Positions 54,263 through 64,000 of a stretch of 64,000 nucleotides of DNA are shown in pieces (the stretch's first letter is position 1; every line of letters begins with the position of its first letter). This stretch comes from Bemisia tabaci (Eukaryota > Arthropoda > Insecta > Hemiptera > Aleyrodidae). A model generated the notes under the pieces. The model saw only the letters and a program-made list of their open reading frames with translations. It was not told where the DNA came from and ran no database searches. Position numbers and translations under genes: made by a program. The stretch lies in contig NC_092800.1 in assembly GCF_918797505.1 (NCBI RefSeq), positions 23,575,577 to 23,639,576 on the forward strand. The letters run 5' to 3'.

Positions 54263-55208
54263 CCCTGGTAAAAATTGGCAGTAGAATCTGTGTTTCAAAA
54301 TACCATAGACCTAAAGCCGACTGTAAGATTTTCAATAGCTTCTATAGCCGGCTGCACCATTTCTTATAGCCTTATATAGCCGATGGCGATTGAGCAACAG
54401 CCAGGCGATAAAGTGTATGCTACATGTTACTAATTACGGATGCTAGGACTTAGTGAGTTTTTGGACTCTCTTTTTGGGCCGTAGTATCTTGATTTATTTT
54501 GCGAGGAAAGCTCCGTACTTTTGATGGATGCCTGCCATTCCTGATATATTAGAGCGCCTTCAGTTTCGTATGATACTGTGCAATACCTCTGGTGTGAAAT
54601 AGTTGCTTCAAGCGCCGTGGCACGCTGCGGCGCGGCAGACGGGCAGCCAGCGCAAAACGCGCATTGGCGCCTACAAACCTAACAGGGATACTTCACGCGT
54701 TGCGCAATGCGTGAAGTATCCCTGTTAGGTTTGTAGGCGCCAGTGCGTCGCCGCTCCGCTTTGTGTTCGGCTCTAATATTTAATCTGGCGGAGTCAGCGT
54801 TATTCAACTCATGATTTTGAAATGTTTGCACATCCTGTATGGATTATTCTCATTTTAATTGATGAAAAAAAATATGTATTAAAGGAAAATATAATGTGTG
54901 TTTTGTCAATATTAAGGTGGTTCCGTATCAAACTTAATGATTTCCAAAGCACACGAATTTCTACACAATTTCTTATAGCCTTTTATAATCGATGGCGAAA
55001 AAGCAACAGCCAGGCGATAAAGTGTAAAGCCCGGCGATAGGAACTATAGCCCGGCTGCATAATTTTTTATCGCTTCGTATAGCCCGGTCGTATGATTTTC
55101 TCCGCATTCCACAGCCAGCTATATGATTTTCTGTAGCCTTCTTTAGCCGGCTATAAGAATTCCTATGGTATTTTGAAACGCAGCTCTTATCGCCAATATT
55201 TACCAGGG
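54263..55208. mobile_element. Family J copy 3, complete, opposite orientation
   Basis: CCCTGGTAAAAATTGGCAGT at the left, TCTTATCGCCAATATTTACC and AGG at the right. The order of internal blocks is the reverse of copy 2. Its hairpin at about 54666-54743 is essentially perfect (CTACAAACCTAACAGGGATA facing its mirror). Confidence 0.88.
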
Positions 55209-55316
55209 GTTTTCGGGTGTGCTTCGCGCCGAATCATGCAGAATTAATCCCTCTATAGCAGAATCAATTTTCTTCCATTACATTAAAGAATACCGAGCTG
55301 CCTCAGAAATATCAAT

Positions 55317-55819
55317 GGAGATGTTGCATGTGTGAGAGATTTGCGATTTGACCATTGATTCTCATGTAAAAGTTCGCGAAGAACACGATGGTGCCAGTGG
55401 TTTTCTCTGAAATCAACTCCCAAGCTCAAAAAAAGCTCTCAAAGTGAGGCCAAAATGGAGGAGATATCCCACCCTACCCTGAGAGTCCACCTCTACATCA
55501 AAACAAACTCTCCATGTAAAGATAGGGAGCAAATACATTAGCAGTGATGCCGTGTTTTCCAGTTTTGGAGTCCCCAAATAAAGTGGCAGCCCTGCTAATG
55601 TATTTCCTCCCTATCTTTGCATGGAGAGTTTGTCTTGGTGTAGAGGTGGACTCTCAGGGTAGGGTGGGATATCCCCTCCATTTTGGCCTCAACTTGAGAG
55701 CTTTTTTTGAGCTTGGGAGTTGATGTCAGAGAAAACCAGTGTCACCATCGTGTTTCTCGCAAACTTTTACTTAAGAATCAACAGTCAAATCGCAAATTCC
55801 TTACACACGCAACATTTCC
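55317..55819. mobile_element. MITE-E copy 3
   Basis: GGAGATGTTGCATGTGTGAG is mirrored by ACACACGCAACATTTCC. Arms as in the other copies. Confidence 0.87.
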
Positions 55820-56148
55820 ATTCTTTGATTTATGGAAAATTCGATTTTGCCTCCCAATCGGAACTGTGGCTCTAAAATAGAGCATATCATGAACACACGG
55901 GCATCTCAGCAAGACACTCAACGCTGAGTTCAACGACCGATTGATATGTTACTCTTTTTTCAACAAAATCGAGATGCGAACATCTCATTGTCAGCTTCAT
56001 TGTTGTTGATGGTGTTGCGGGGAAAATGACCCATTGGCCCAGTCTCGCTATCTGCAACGAAAACGCGAGCGTTGGTGAAAAGCCGTCTGTGTGGACTGTC
56101 AGCGCACCGTGGGAAGGAAGCTAGTTTTTTGCGACAAACATCGATCAA
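55820..56148. other. No gene seen
   Basis: Short unique stretch; a 96-codon minus-strand frame overlaps the next palindrome and is not recognisable. Confidence 0.45.
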
Positions 56149-56376
56149 CACGGAAAAAAAAAATTGCTGATTCAACGATTCAATTGCTAAAAACAGTGAG
56201 TGCAATGTTTCAATGTAGATTTTACAACAAAAAAATGCTACTGTAACCACCCCCGTGGTTAAATTAGTTTACAATGTGGTTAAAGTAGCATTTTTTTGTT
56301 GTAAAATCTGCGTTGAAACATTGCACTCACTGTTTTTAGCAATTGAATTGTTGAATCAGCAATTTTTTTTCCGTGT
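56149..56376. repeat. Near-perfect 228-bp palindrome
   Basis: ACACGG, an A-run and TTGCTGATTCAACGATTC at the left face GAATTGTTGAATCAGCAATT, a T-run and CCGTGT at the right. GCTACTGTAACCACCC lies at the centre. Likely a MITE. Confidence 0.85.
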
Positions 56377-56379
56377 AGG

Positions 56380-56850
56380 TACTCGGCAGAGTTGTTTCGG
56401 TGTCGCTCTTATCAACGCTCAGTAAATCCTGTGTGATTGTTAGCGCTGACTTTTAAAATGTTGTAGAATTTTGTTGTATCTAGTAAGGACTTTTTGCAAA
56501 CTTTAACTTTGCCGTAAAAACCAATCACGCCGAAGAAAAATAATTAAGAAAAAATCGTCCTTCGTTGAACATTTTCAACTGAAAATCCTAGTATTTTTTT
56601 TTCTGATCACACGCTAAATTCGACAAAATTTCGAACAAAAATCGTTTACGAGTCATGATCTTTCATTATGCATCCCCACCCGTGTGTGCCATCATCAGGA
56701 TCTGGATTTCAGTTTACTCGGTCTCGAAACTCGTATTCCAAGTCTCGCCTAAACTTGGCCATTGTCTCACGACAAGAGCTTTAAATAAAAGCGTAAACTG
56801 GTTCGTCCATTATGATGAAGTCAACGTTGTCGCGGCGTGTCATCACTCAT
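56380..56850. other. No gene seen
   Basis: Intergenic DNA with short frames only. Confidence 0.5.
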
Positions 56851-56851
56851 C

Positions 56852-56970
56852 GTTGCTCCTCTGACGTAAGGGCGTACCTTAATTTCTACGCGAGCCCTGT
56901 TTTCCATATGAATCCATGCTTTCTGGGGCTCATGTGGAGAAATAGATACGCCCTTACGTCAGAGGGACGA
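56852..56970. mobile_element. MITE-K copy 5
   Basis: GTTGCTCCTCTGACGTAAGG is mirrored by CCCTTACGTCAGAGGGACGA. Confidence 0.83.
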
Positions 56971-56974
56971 CGAC

Positions 56975-57460
56975 GAGGTGGAGGATCACAACGCGAGATG
57001 ACTCCTTTTCGTCGAGCGCCGTTGCGTCGCACAGTGGAGCTAGTCGATGGAAATGGTCGGACATTAGGTGGAATGAAAAGCTTGTATCTTCATCAATACT
57101 AAACTTAAAGCGAATTTTCCCAAGTGGATTTGGTATAGACTTTTTTAATTAAATCCTGATGAAGAACGTTATTTTTTTCAACCCAATCTACTAGTCTGTA
57201 CAGCTCATCAGCATCCGGTTTCTGAACCAAATCCAAAATTCCTCGACCCATTTCCGGAGGTATATAAGTCGAAAAGAGTACACGGCTTCACCAGAAACCT
57301 AGGAAATGAACCAATGTTTCCAAAATGGCGGTGTTCTGTGCGACAAAAACAATAACCGCACGCGGTGAGATGATGGCGATGAAGTAGATTAAGTTTTGTT
57401 GCATCGGCCAATGGGTGCGCTTTTTTGACCTAATCCGGGATTTGGTTGAAACAGTCATTT
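56975..57460. other. No gene seen
   Basis: Mixed DNA; no exon supported. Confidence 0.45.
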
Positions 57461-57713
57461 GGACCGCTTTTAGCAGAAAGGAACCAAGTCTTTTCAGCTA
57501 TTGCCAAATTTAACTGGAAAATTCAATTTTTTACAAGAGAACGCTCGTGAAGATCCCCTCGAAATTTTGAGGAATTTGCATCGAACCGTGCAGAATATTC
57601 ACTGAAATTTGCATAAAAATCCGCACAACCGTTTGCACGAAAAAAAAAGAAATTGCCCGACTAAATTTGGCAACAGCTAATGTGGCTTGGTTCCTCTCTG
57701 CTTATCGCGGTCC
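57461..57713. mobile_element. MITE-B copy 5
   Basis: GGACCGCTTTTAGCAGAAAG is mirrored by CTCTCTGCTTATCGCGGTCC. ATTT on both sides. Confidence 0.92.
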
Positions 57714-57790
57714 ATTTATCCAAAAAATTAACCGAATCCAGTCGCAAAAATTCGCCGTTAGAAGTTTAAAAATGGCTCCATTTGTTTTCC

Positions 57791-57968
57791 TCGTTAAACT
57801 CCCTCCAATCAACACTCCCCTAAATAAATAATTTGACGAAGTAACTTTGAAATTTTGCAGTTCTAGTCAGAGATTTCATCGTTAAACTCCCTCCAATCAA
57901 CACTCCCCCAAATAAATAATTTGACGAAGTAACTTTGAAATTTTACAGTTTTAGTCAGAGATTTCATG
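57791..57968. repeat. Tandem duplication, 88-bp period
   Basis: TCGTTAAACTCCCTCCAATC starts at 57791 and again at 57879. The two copies differ at a few bases. Confidence 0.9.
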
Positions 57969-58340
57969 TCCGGTCTACCAATAAATCTCTCCACTGTACG
58001 CCGTCGCTCTCGATTTTGTCGCGGTTTTTCACTCGATGCCATTGCTCTTCTTGGATGTTGAGAAATGGCGGCTCCACGCGCAGCTGACCATCTCACAAGG
58101 GAGTCTACGAAGTGACATCCTGGGATTGGGTTCATTTTGCTTGTACATGAAGAAGAGACAAATCTAAGGTTGACGTATTTTTTTTTAGCCGCCAACTCCC
58201 AACCGTTCTCGAGATATCGATTTTTAAAGTTACGATTTTTGCACGTTTCCGCGCGGAGTTCCGGCGAGTCAACTGAGCGCCGGCAAGCTGCACGAAGCGC
58301 GTTTCCTATCAGCGCTGCAGACCGGCCATCCTTATCAACA

Positions 58341-58412
58341 GTTCCGTGGCCGAGTGGTAGAGTGTTCGCCTACTGTTCCATCGATCGCGGGTTCGAATCC
58401 CGCTTCATGCCG
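58341..58412 (+). pseudogene. tRNA-like sequence, left arm
   Basis: A box TGGCCGAGTGG and B box GGTTCGAATCC with a perfect T stem GCGGG/CCCGC. The sequences at the acceptor positions do not pair, so it is not a working tRNA. Probably a SINE head. Confidence 0.6.
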
Positions 58413-58825
58413 TAGCTTTTAGGGTACGCCGCAATGCGTTTTTACAAGTTTTCTTTATTTTTATCACACACCAAGGGGTCCGCCCCCTGGCCGCTGCGCG
58501 GCCCAACCCCCGGGCAAAAAGGCGCGCTTCGCGGCGAGCGAAATCATCGAAATCGACCGTTGACGGTTACTGGGTAAATAATTTTAATTGAATGATAAAA
58601 TGATGTTTCAAATAAAAATTTCCCACCACACAATATTCTTAATGACTTTTTCCTTACTCTGAATTTGCAACCGTCAACGGTCGATTTCGATGATTTCGCT
58701 CGCCGCGAAGCGCGCCTTTTTGCCCCGGGGGTTGGGCCGCGCAGCGGCCAGGGGGCGGACCCCTTGGTGTGTGATAAAAATAAAGAAAACTTGTAAAAAC
58801 GCATTGCGGCGTACCCTAAAAGCTA

Positions 58826-58897
58826 CGGCATGAAGCGGGATTCGAACCCGCGATCGATGGAACAGTAGGCGAACACTCTACCACTCGGCCACGGAAC
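58826..58897 (-). pseudogene. tRNA-like sequence, right arm
   Basis: Mirror copy of the left-arm tRNA-like head, with the same A and B boxes on the minus strand. Confidence 0.6.
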
Positions 58898-59144
58898 TGT
58901 TGATAAGGATGGCCGGTCTGCAGCGCTGATAGGAAACGCGCTTCGTGCAGCTTGCCGGCGCTCAGTTGACTCGCCGGAACTCCGCGCGGAAACGTGCAAA
59001 AATCGTAACTTTAAAAATCGATATCTCGAGAACGGTTGGGAGTTGGCGGCTAAAAAAAAATACGTCAACCTTAGATTTGTCTCTTCTTCATGTACAAGCA
59101 AAATGAACCCAATCCCAGGATGTCACTTCGTAGACTCCCCTTGT

Positions 59145-59634
59145 CAGTCGCGGTCTCGCTGGTGCTATAAGGTGTCACGTCGCGTCGTTGTCGGAGACGC
59201 ACAGTGGGCTTAAAAATTATTTGTGGTCATCAAAAGTCCGTAAGGTGCTGCCCATAGTGCCCATCAATGACGTCAGGCACTCGTGGGGTGGGGGGGGGGG
59301 AGAAGAAGGGTCTAGCGCTGCGTTATACACCCCTTCAAAAAAGAGTAGAAGGGGGAAGGGATCTGATAGGGGGGGGGGGGACGAAAAATTGAGAAAAGTA
59401 TCTGACGTCATCTATAGACGACCCGGCCCGAGTCGGCTGTAGTTAGGATTAAAAAATACCTTATTGTAAGTTCACGGACCCGAAGTTTCAGTATAAGTTG
59501 GAGATCGGATTCTGAGATTTCAAAGACAAACTCTCTAGTGTTCTGAAGAATAAAGTTGTCAGACTAACTCAGCAGTTAATGTCTCAGTTTAATTAATTTT
59601 CGTGCCAAGGAAGAGCGTGGTGTTGCATTCTTGG
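59145..59634. other. No gene seen; G-runs
   Basis: Two G-runs (59285-59300 and 59370-59381) in mixed DNA. TGACGTCA-type motifs near 59268 and 59402 may be an old inverted repeat. Frames here are not recognisable. Confidence 0.45.
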
Positions 59635-62043
59635 ACTGCGTTTAACAGAAAGGAACCAAGCCACTTCCGCTATTGCCAAAGAGCCTCCCAAAATTTGGCC
59701 CCTTTTTAGGTATTCGATTCGACCATCGGACCAAGGTTTAAATGGAAGCTTATAGTAACAGAAAACTCAGGAAAAAATTTCAAGATGAGTATAGGAACCG
59801 TTTTCGAGTTACGGGGGGGGCAAAGGGGTCACAATCTGGCCTAATTTTTTGCTGTTTTCTTGTAGAATTGATGTATCAGCGAGGTTCTTATCGTTGTTTA
59901 CGCATGTGTAGCACATGGATTCCTACGTGTTTTTACACGTAGAATCGATTTTTAACGTTGCCGAATCGATATATTGATCAGTTAAATCGATTTTGAACGA
60001 TTTTTTAAGGAAAATCGATGCTATTTCAGGATCGAAATTGTTTATTTTCGATTCATGAATGAATAAATGCACCTGAAATGACTGAAGCACATTTAACCCT
60101 ATGTATTTTGACAGGGAGAATTGATTTTTAACATTGACGAGTCGATTTATCTACAGTTTGTATCGAATTTTTGCGACTTTTTACGGAAAATCGATGACTT
60201 AGCGGAATTAAAATCGGGTTTGCTCCATCCGAGATCGGAGATATGTACCCAACATGATTGGAGCACATCGACTCTTACGTATTTTTATACGTGGAATCGA
60301 TATATAACCTCGATAAGTCGATACATCGATCAATTGTATTGAATTGATGCGATTTTTTGCGGAAAATCGATGGTTTATCGGGATTGAGATCGGTGTCTCT
60401 CCGTCCAAGATCGGAGAAATGTACCCTTCATGATTGGAGCACATCAATTCTTACGTAATTCTGCACGTAGAATCAATTTTAAACGTCGACGCGTCGATAT
60501 ATCGATCTGACATACACAACTCTTGCGATTTTTTACGGATATTCGATGGTTCTTTTGGATTGGCATTGGAAAAATCTAACAGACATGACTGGAGCACATC
60601 GATTCGTTTGTGATTATTCTCGCAAAATCAAGTTTTGAAGTCCACGAGTCGATTTATTTACCGATTGCGGTCATACTCGGTCAACTCGAGGGACAGTTTA
60701 TCTTTGTTCAAATATGCTGATCCGGAATTCTCATACTGTCCCATAAAAAGGTAGATGCGTGTATGTATCTCCATAAATCATTTTAAGTGAAGTCATTCAT
60801 TCACTCATTCACTCTGGTGTCAATGGATTTGGTTCCAATCACATGAAGTCAATATGACCAGTCAATAAATCGACTCGTGGACTTCAAAACTTGATTTTGC
60901 GAGAATAATCACAAACGAATCGATGTGCTCCAGTCATGTCTGTTAGATTTTTCCAATGCCAATCCAAAAGAACCATCGAATATCCGTAAAAAATCGCAAG
61001 AGTTGTGTATGTCAGATCGATATATCGACGCGTCGACGTTTAAAATTGATTCTACGTGCAGAATTACGTAAGAATTGATGTGCTCCAATCATGAAGGGTA
61101 CATTTCTCCGATCTTGGACGGAGAGACACCGATCTCAATCCCGATAAACCATCGATTTTCCGCAAAAAATCGCATCAATTCAATACAATTGATCGATGTA
61201 TCGACTTATCGAGGTTATATATCGATTCCACGTATAAAAATACGTAAGAGTCGATGTGCTCCAATCATGTTGGGTACATATCTCCGATCTCGGATGGAGC
61301 AAACCCGATTTTAATTCCGCTAAGTCATCGATTTTCCGTAAAAAGTCGCAAAAATTCGATACAAACTGTAGATAAATCGACTCGTCAATGTTAAAAATCA
61401 ATTCTCCCTGTCAAAATACATAGGTTAAATGTGCTTCAGTCATTTCAGGTGCATTTATTCATTCATGAATCGAAAATAAACAATTTCGATCCTGAAATAG
61501 CATCGATTTTCCTTAAAAAATCGTTCAAAATCGATTTAACTGATCAATATATCGATTCGGCAACGTTAAAAATCGATTCTACGTGTAAAAACACGTAGGA
61601 ATCCATGTGCTACACATGCGTAAACAACGATAAGAACCTCGCTGATACATCAATTCTACAAGAAAATAGCAAAAAATTAGGCCAGATTGTGACCCCTTTG
61701 CCCCCCCGTAACTCGAAAACGGTTCCTATACTCATCTTGAAATTTGTTCCTGAGTTTTCTGTTACTATAAGCTTCCATTTAAACCTTGGTCCGATGGTCG
61801 AATCGAATACCTAAAAAGGGGCCAAAATCAGCCTCTTTTTTGGGAGGCTCTTTACCTAAGCAATTTAACTTTTTACAAGAGAACGTTTGTGCGGATTCCT
61901 TTGAAAATTTGGAGGAATTTGCTTCGTACTGTGCAGGAAATTCAATGAAATTGCACAAAAATCCGCACACCCGTTTTCATGTAAACTATTAAAGTGTCAA
62001 ATTAAAGGCATTAGCTAATGTGGCTTGGTTCTGCTTAACGCGA
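59635..62043. mobile_element. MITE-B copy 6, split by a 2.2-kb foldback
   Basis: The left part begins GGACTGCGTTTAACAGAAAG (59635-59680). The right part resumes at about 61851 and ends GTGGCTTGGTTCTGCTTAAC and GCGATCC. The gap is the foldback at 59678-61853. Confidence 0.82.
59678..61853. mobile_element. Foldback element with subrepeated 1-kb arms
   Basis: AAAGAGCCTCCCAAAATTTG at the left is mirrored by GGGAGGCTCTTT at the right, and the arms match inward to about 60670 and 60850. Frames of 73 and 79 codons in one arm recur exactly in the other, so identity is very high; an 11-base difference lies near the outer right end. Each arm is four to five units of about 176 bp (GAATCGATTTTTAACGTTG-like starts near 59940, 60117, 60292, 60469, 60627). 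Long arms of tandem subrepeats recall Drosophila FB/Galileo elements. The centre, about 175 bp, has no transposase. Confidence 0.85.
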
Positions 62044-62045
62044 TC

Positions 62046-62278
62046 CTATTAATTGGCAACTTTGGGCCCTGTACAGGTGTATGTGCATATATACAAAGTG
62101 TATGTGCAGGAACGCTGCTCCAACATTTACCTCATTGGATTTCTTTTTCAGACAACTAGAATGCCTATCATTCCAATGATATTTTGGTTATCGCAACAAA
62201 ATATCTGGTTGTTCAAAAAGAAGTCCGGAGAGGGGCGCACCTATATCCTATTTCTAGAACCTGAACGATAGGAAATAT
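62046..62278. other. No gene seen
   Basis: Short unique stretch. Confidence 0.5.
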
Positions 62279-62535
62279 ATCGTCACCTTTCGGCCAAAGT
62301 ATCACAAGCGCCATGCGACGTTTCAAAATTTCTGCCACCATTTTATTTTTCTACAAAAAAATTGTTGGTTGAATCCGTTTGAAAATTTCACTGAATTCTA
62401 TCGGCAGCACAAAGAAAATTCAGTGAAATTTTTGGACAGTTTCGTTGCAAAATTTCTCTGTAAAAAAATGAAATTGCGATGGAAATTTTTAAACATCGCA
62501 TGGCGCTTGTGCTACTTAGGCGGGAAGGTGGCGAT
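62279..62535. mobile_element. MITE-Q copy 2
   Basis: ATCGTCACCTTTCGGCCAAA is mirrored by TAGGCGGGAAGGTGGCGAT. Inner ATGCGACGTTTCAAAATTTC matches copy 1. Confidence 0.85.
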
Positions 62536-62804
62536 ATCTGGAACCACTCGTTCCATTGGGTCACTCGAATTGGATTTTCTACCCATTTAGCGAGAGAACG
62601 GCAAGAAAGTGAGCCATATTTTTTCGCCGAGAGATATAGACCAAGCAACACCATTGCACCTCTAATTGCATCTAATTATGATTGCACATGCCCCCCTCCC
62701 CACCTCCCACGTCTATGGTGCCGGCGGTATCGCTGTTTTGAGTTATTTTACACCGATGTTGCCTTTCCATTTTCACTTACCCGTAATCTTCTCCTCTGTT
62801 TTAG

Positions 62805-62903
62805 GCAAGTCCTGTCCGTGCGGCCACGTTTCGATGTAAACGCAAGTGCCTCGATGCCGTTAAGCCCGGCAGTTCGTCATCATCCGTCATCCTTTCGGAA
62901 TGG
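62805..62903 (+). CDS. Candidate 99-bp exon, unidentified protein
   Basis: A pyrimidine-rich tract CTTCTCCTCTGTTTTAG ends at 62804 and the donor GTACGT follows at 62904. Two frames are open across it: one reads ASPVRAATFRCKRKCLDAVK onward, the other QVLSVRPRFDVNASASMPLS onward. The second continues the phase from 30670 in the frame that also fits 16038. No domain recognised. Multiple-of-three length would make it a cassette exon. Confidence 0.28.
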
Positions 62904-62904
62904 G

Positions 62905-64000
62905 TACGTATTTTTTACGTTAGAGGCGACGTTCATTTTTCCAATAGAAATGGAGAATGTATCAGTGCCCCCATTTCCCGGAACTTGTGCCGAATTTCGG
63001 AATTTTTGAGGTTTTCCTGAATTTTTCCCGGAACTTTTTAAATTTCCAAAATCTTCCGGATCTCTTGCATTTTCCGGAACTTTTGAAAAATATCAATAGA
63101 ATCCCGGAACTTTTGTCGGTTATAAAGTGGGAGAAATTGAAACAAAAAATTTCCGGAACCCTAAACTTTTGACGAACATGGGAAAATGGAATGGGAGCAC
63201 TTGGATGTATAAAATGCAGTGAATGAATGAATAATCGTTTTATTACATTAGTCTCTTGCACTCGATCACGTGGAAAACGCACACTAAAAAGTTCTGTTGT
63301 TTATGTATCAATGCTAAAGTGTTAGGTACGACATATTTTACTGATTTCCTCTGACGCATACGGGGCCGAATTTATTTTATGCATTCTATAAATAAAATAA
63401 TTATTCTCGCCTAATAAGGAAAATTTTCCTGCCCTACATGCCTGTGTAGTCAACTGGTAGAGCACTTACTCAAATGTCAGTCGCAATAAACCGACGTTAT
63501 AAAGCAGTGCGTGAGAAGACAGGGGAAAATTCTTGGCGAAACCATCATCATGAATCATGATTTCTCAGTTTCCCTTTATTTGCAAAACCGACCAATATAA
63601 GAACAAATTTTTCCGTACCTAGTTATTATTCCGAGAGCTTGCCAATGGGAATACGTTCAACTTTAGTGTAGCAAACTTTTAGCGGTTTTTAAGCCTGTCT
63701 CTCTCCCCTTGTAACGCTTTGTAACGTTAAATTGGACATTCTTTTACAAATTGCGTGATGCTAGGGGTGAATTGCTTCATATTGCATCTATTTTTCCCCC
63801 TTTTTTGTGGTGGGTTCTAAGTTTTTTTGAACGTTTTAAAATTACCGCAAACTGTTCGTTCTTGCACGGGCAACTATTCAGAAACACCCGCCGGAAATTT
63901 TGTCGGTCGTAAGAAGAAAATTGAGGGGCTTGGAGAACAAGGCGCATAATTGCAGTTTTTGCTGTTTCGAGAAATGCGTGTTTGAAGTTTCGAAATTACA
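62905..64000. other. No gene seen; TTCCGGAAC repeats and a tRNA-like fragment
   Basis: At 62985-63160 TTCCGGAACTTTT-like units recur in both orientations as an old repeat. At about 63443-63470 TGTAGTCAACTGGTAGAGCA looks like a tRNA D arm and A box, but no B box follows. The rest is AT-rich. Confidence 0.4.

Larger units (their letters stand above)
58095..59143. repeat. Large palindrome with tRNA-like boxes in both arms
   Basis: Arms 58095-58568 and 58669-59143 are reverse complements at near identity (the 92-codon frame in one arm is repeated exactly in the other), with a 100-bp loop. Each arm carries a tRNA-like head, then a GC-rich block with GGCCGCTGCGCGGCC. It resembles two SINE-like units joined tail to tail. 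Confidence 0.88.

Noticed and set aside
58341..58412. Functional tRNA gene.
   Set aside because: A and B boxes and the T stem are good, but the acceptor positions do not pair and no sensible anticodon arm forms.
58137..58415. 92-codon frame present twice.
   Set aside because: Duplicate only because of the palindrome; it crosses the tRNA-like head and is not a gene.
61075..61401. Pairs of identical open frames in the two foldback arms.
   Set aside because: They are the same DNA read in mirror arms; composition follows the ATCGAT-rich subrepeats and no domain is present.
62805..62838. In a third frame the start of the candidate exon reads KSCPCGHV, like a zinc-ribbon CKSCPCGY motif of the UPF0547 family.
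   Set aside because: The frame hits a stop after about eleven codons, no matching upstream CPEC half was found, and the match is only seven or eight residues.
62479..63009. 176-codon open frame, one of the longest in the window.
   Set aside because: It begins inside MITE-Q and runs through a probable splice acceptor and a repeat; no domain is visible.
63443..63515. tRNA-like fragment TGTAGTCAACTGGTAGAGCA.
   Set aside because: Only a D-arm-like A box; no B box or T arm follows.

Overview
This is eukaryotic DNA, almost certainly from an arthropod. The sequence shows GT-AG introns, an interstitial (CCTAA)n tract like the insect TTAGG telomere repeat, a tRNA-derived SINE, LINE debris, and very many short inverted-repeat transposons. 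My best guess is a hemipteran, possibly a whitefly such as Bemisia; this is inferred from the repeat style and was not proved by any search.

The only protein-coding gene I recognise with confidence is the 3' part of Nup62, which encodes the central-channel FG nucleoporin. It has three exons at 1010-1241, 2146-2317 and 3254-3679 on the + strand, and an AATAAA signal near 4223. The 5' exons lie before the window. Positions 1-1009 read as intron. A hairpin transposon sits inside the 3' UTR.

From about 4.3 kb to 64 kb I see no complete gene. Three short splice-bounded open stretches (16038-16192, 30670-30721, 62805-62903) have compatible phases and could be exons of one very long + strand gene. 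A possible noncoding first exon ends at a GTAAGT donor at 6082. All of these are weak.

The rest is a graveyard of non-autonomous mobile elements. I name the families by letter for cross-reference. MITE-A (about 265 bp, ends GCGGGCTGATTATTG) has copies at 1, 16376, 22409, 32199 and 34675. MITE-B (about 252 bp, ends GGACCGCG, 4-bp target duplications) is at 141, 11393, 45415, 51617, 57461 and a split copy at 59635-62043. MITE-C is at 25292 and 42449. MITE-D is at 9407, 33372 and 52299. MITE-E (about 505 bp) is at 9586, 45839 and 55317. MITE-F (CACTGG ends, about 235 bp) is at 10592, 21878, 26864, 27087, 36870 and 52420. MITE-G is at 19050, 32152, 35353 and 46973. MITE-H (8-bp target duplication) is at 19316 and 44256. 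MITE-I (hAT-like) is at 16804, 20395, 33183 and 37977. Family J (about 950 bp, CCTGGTAAAAATTGGC ends, internal perfect hairpin) is at 33902, 39408 and 54263. MITE-K (about 120 bp) is at 10260, 13564, 51493, 53272 and 56852. Smaller families are N, O, Q, S and others.

Many of these are nested: A in G, A in O, B in S, E in D, a SINE in C, and a 2.2-kb foldback in B. This gives relative insertion ages. Two large palindromes stand out: 58095-59143, with tRNA-like boxes in both arms, and 59678-61853, a foldback whose arms are built of about 176-bp subrepeats. Two pogo-like elements (8481-9000 and 40572-41091) have filled their interiors with copies of a motif resembling their own ends. I found no intact transposase or reverse transcriptase in the window.
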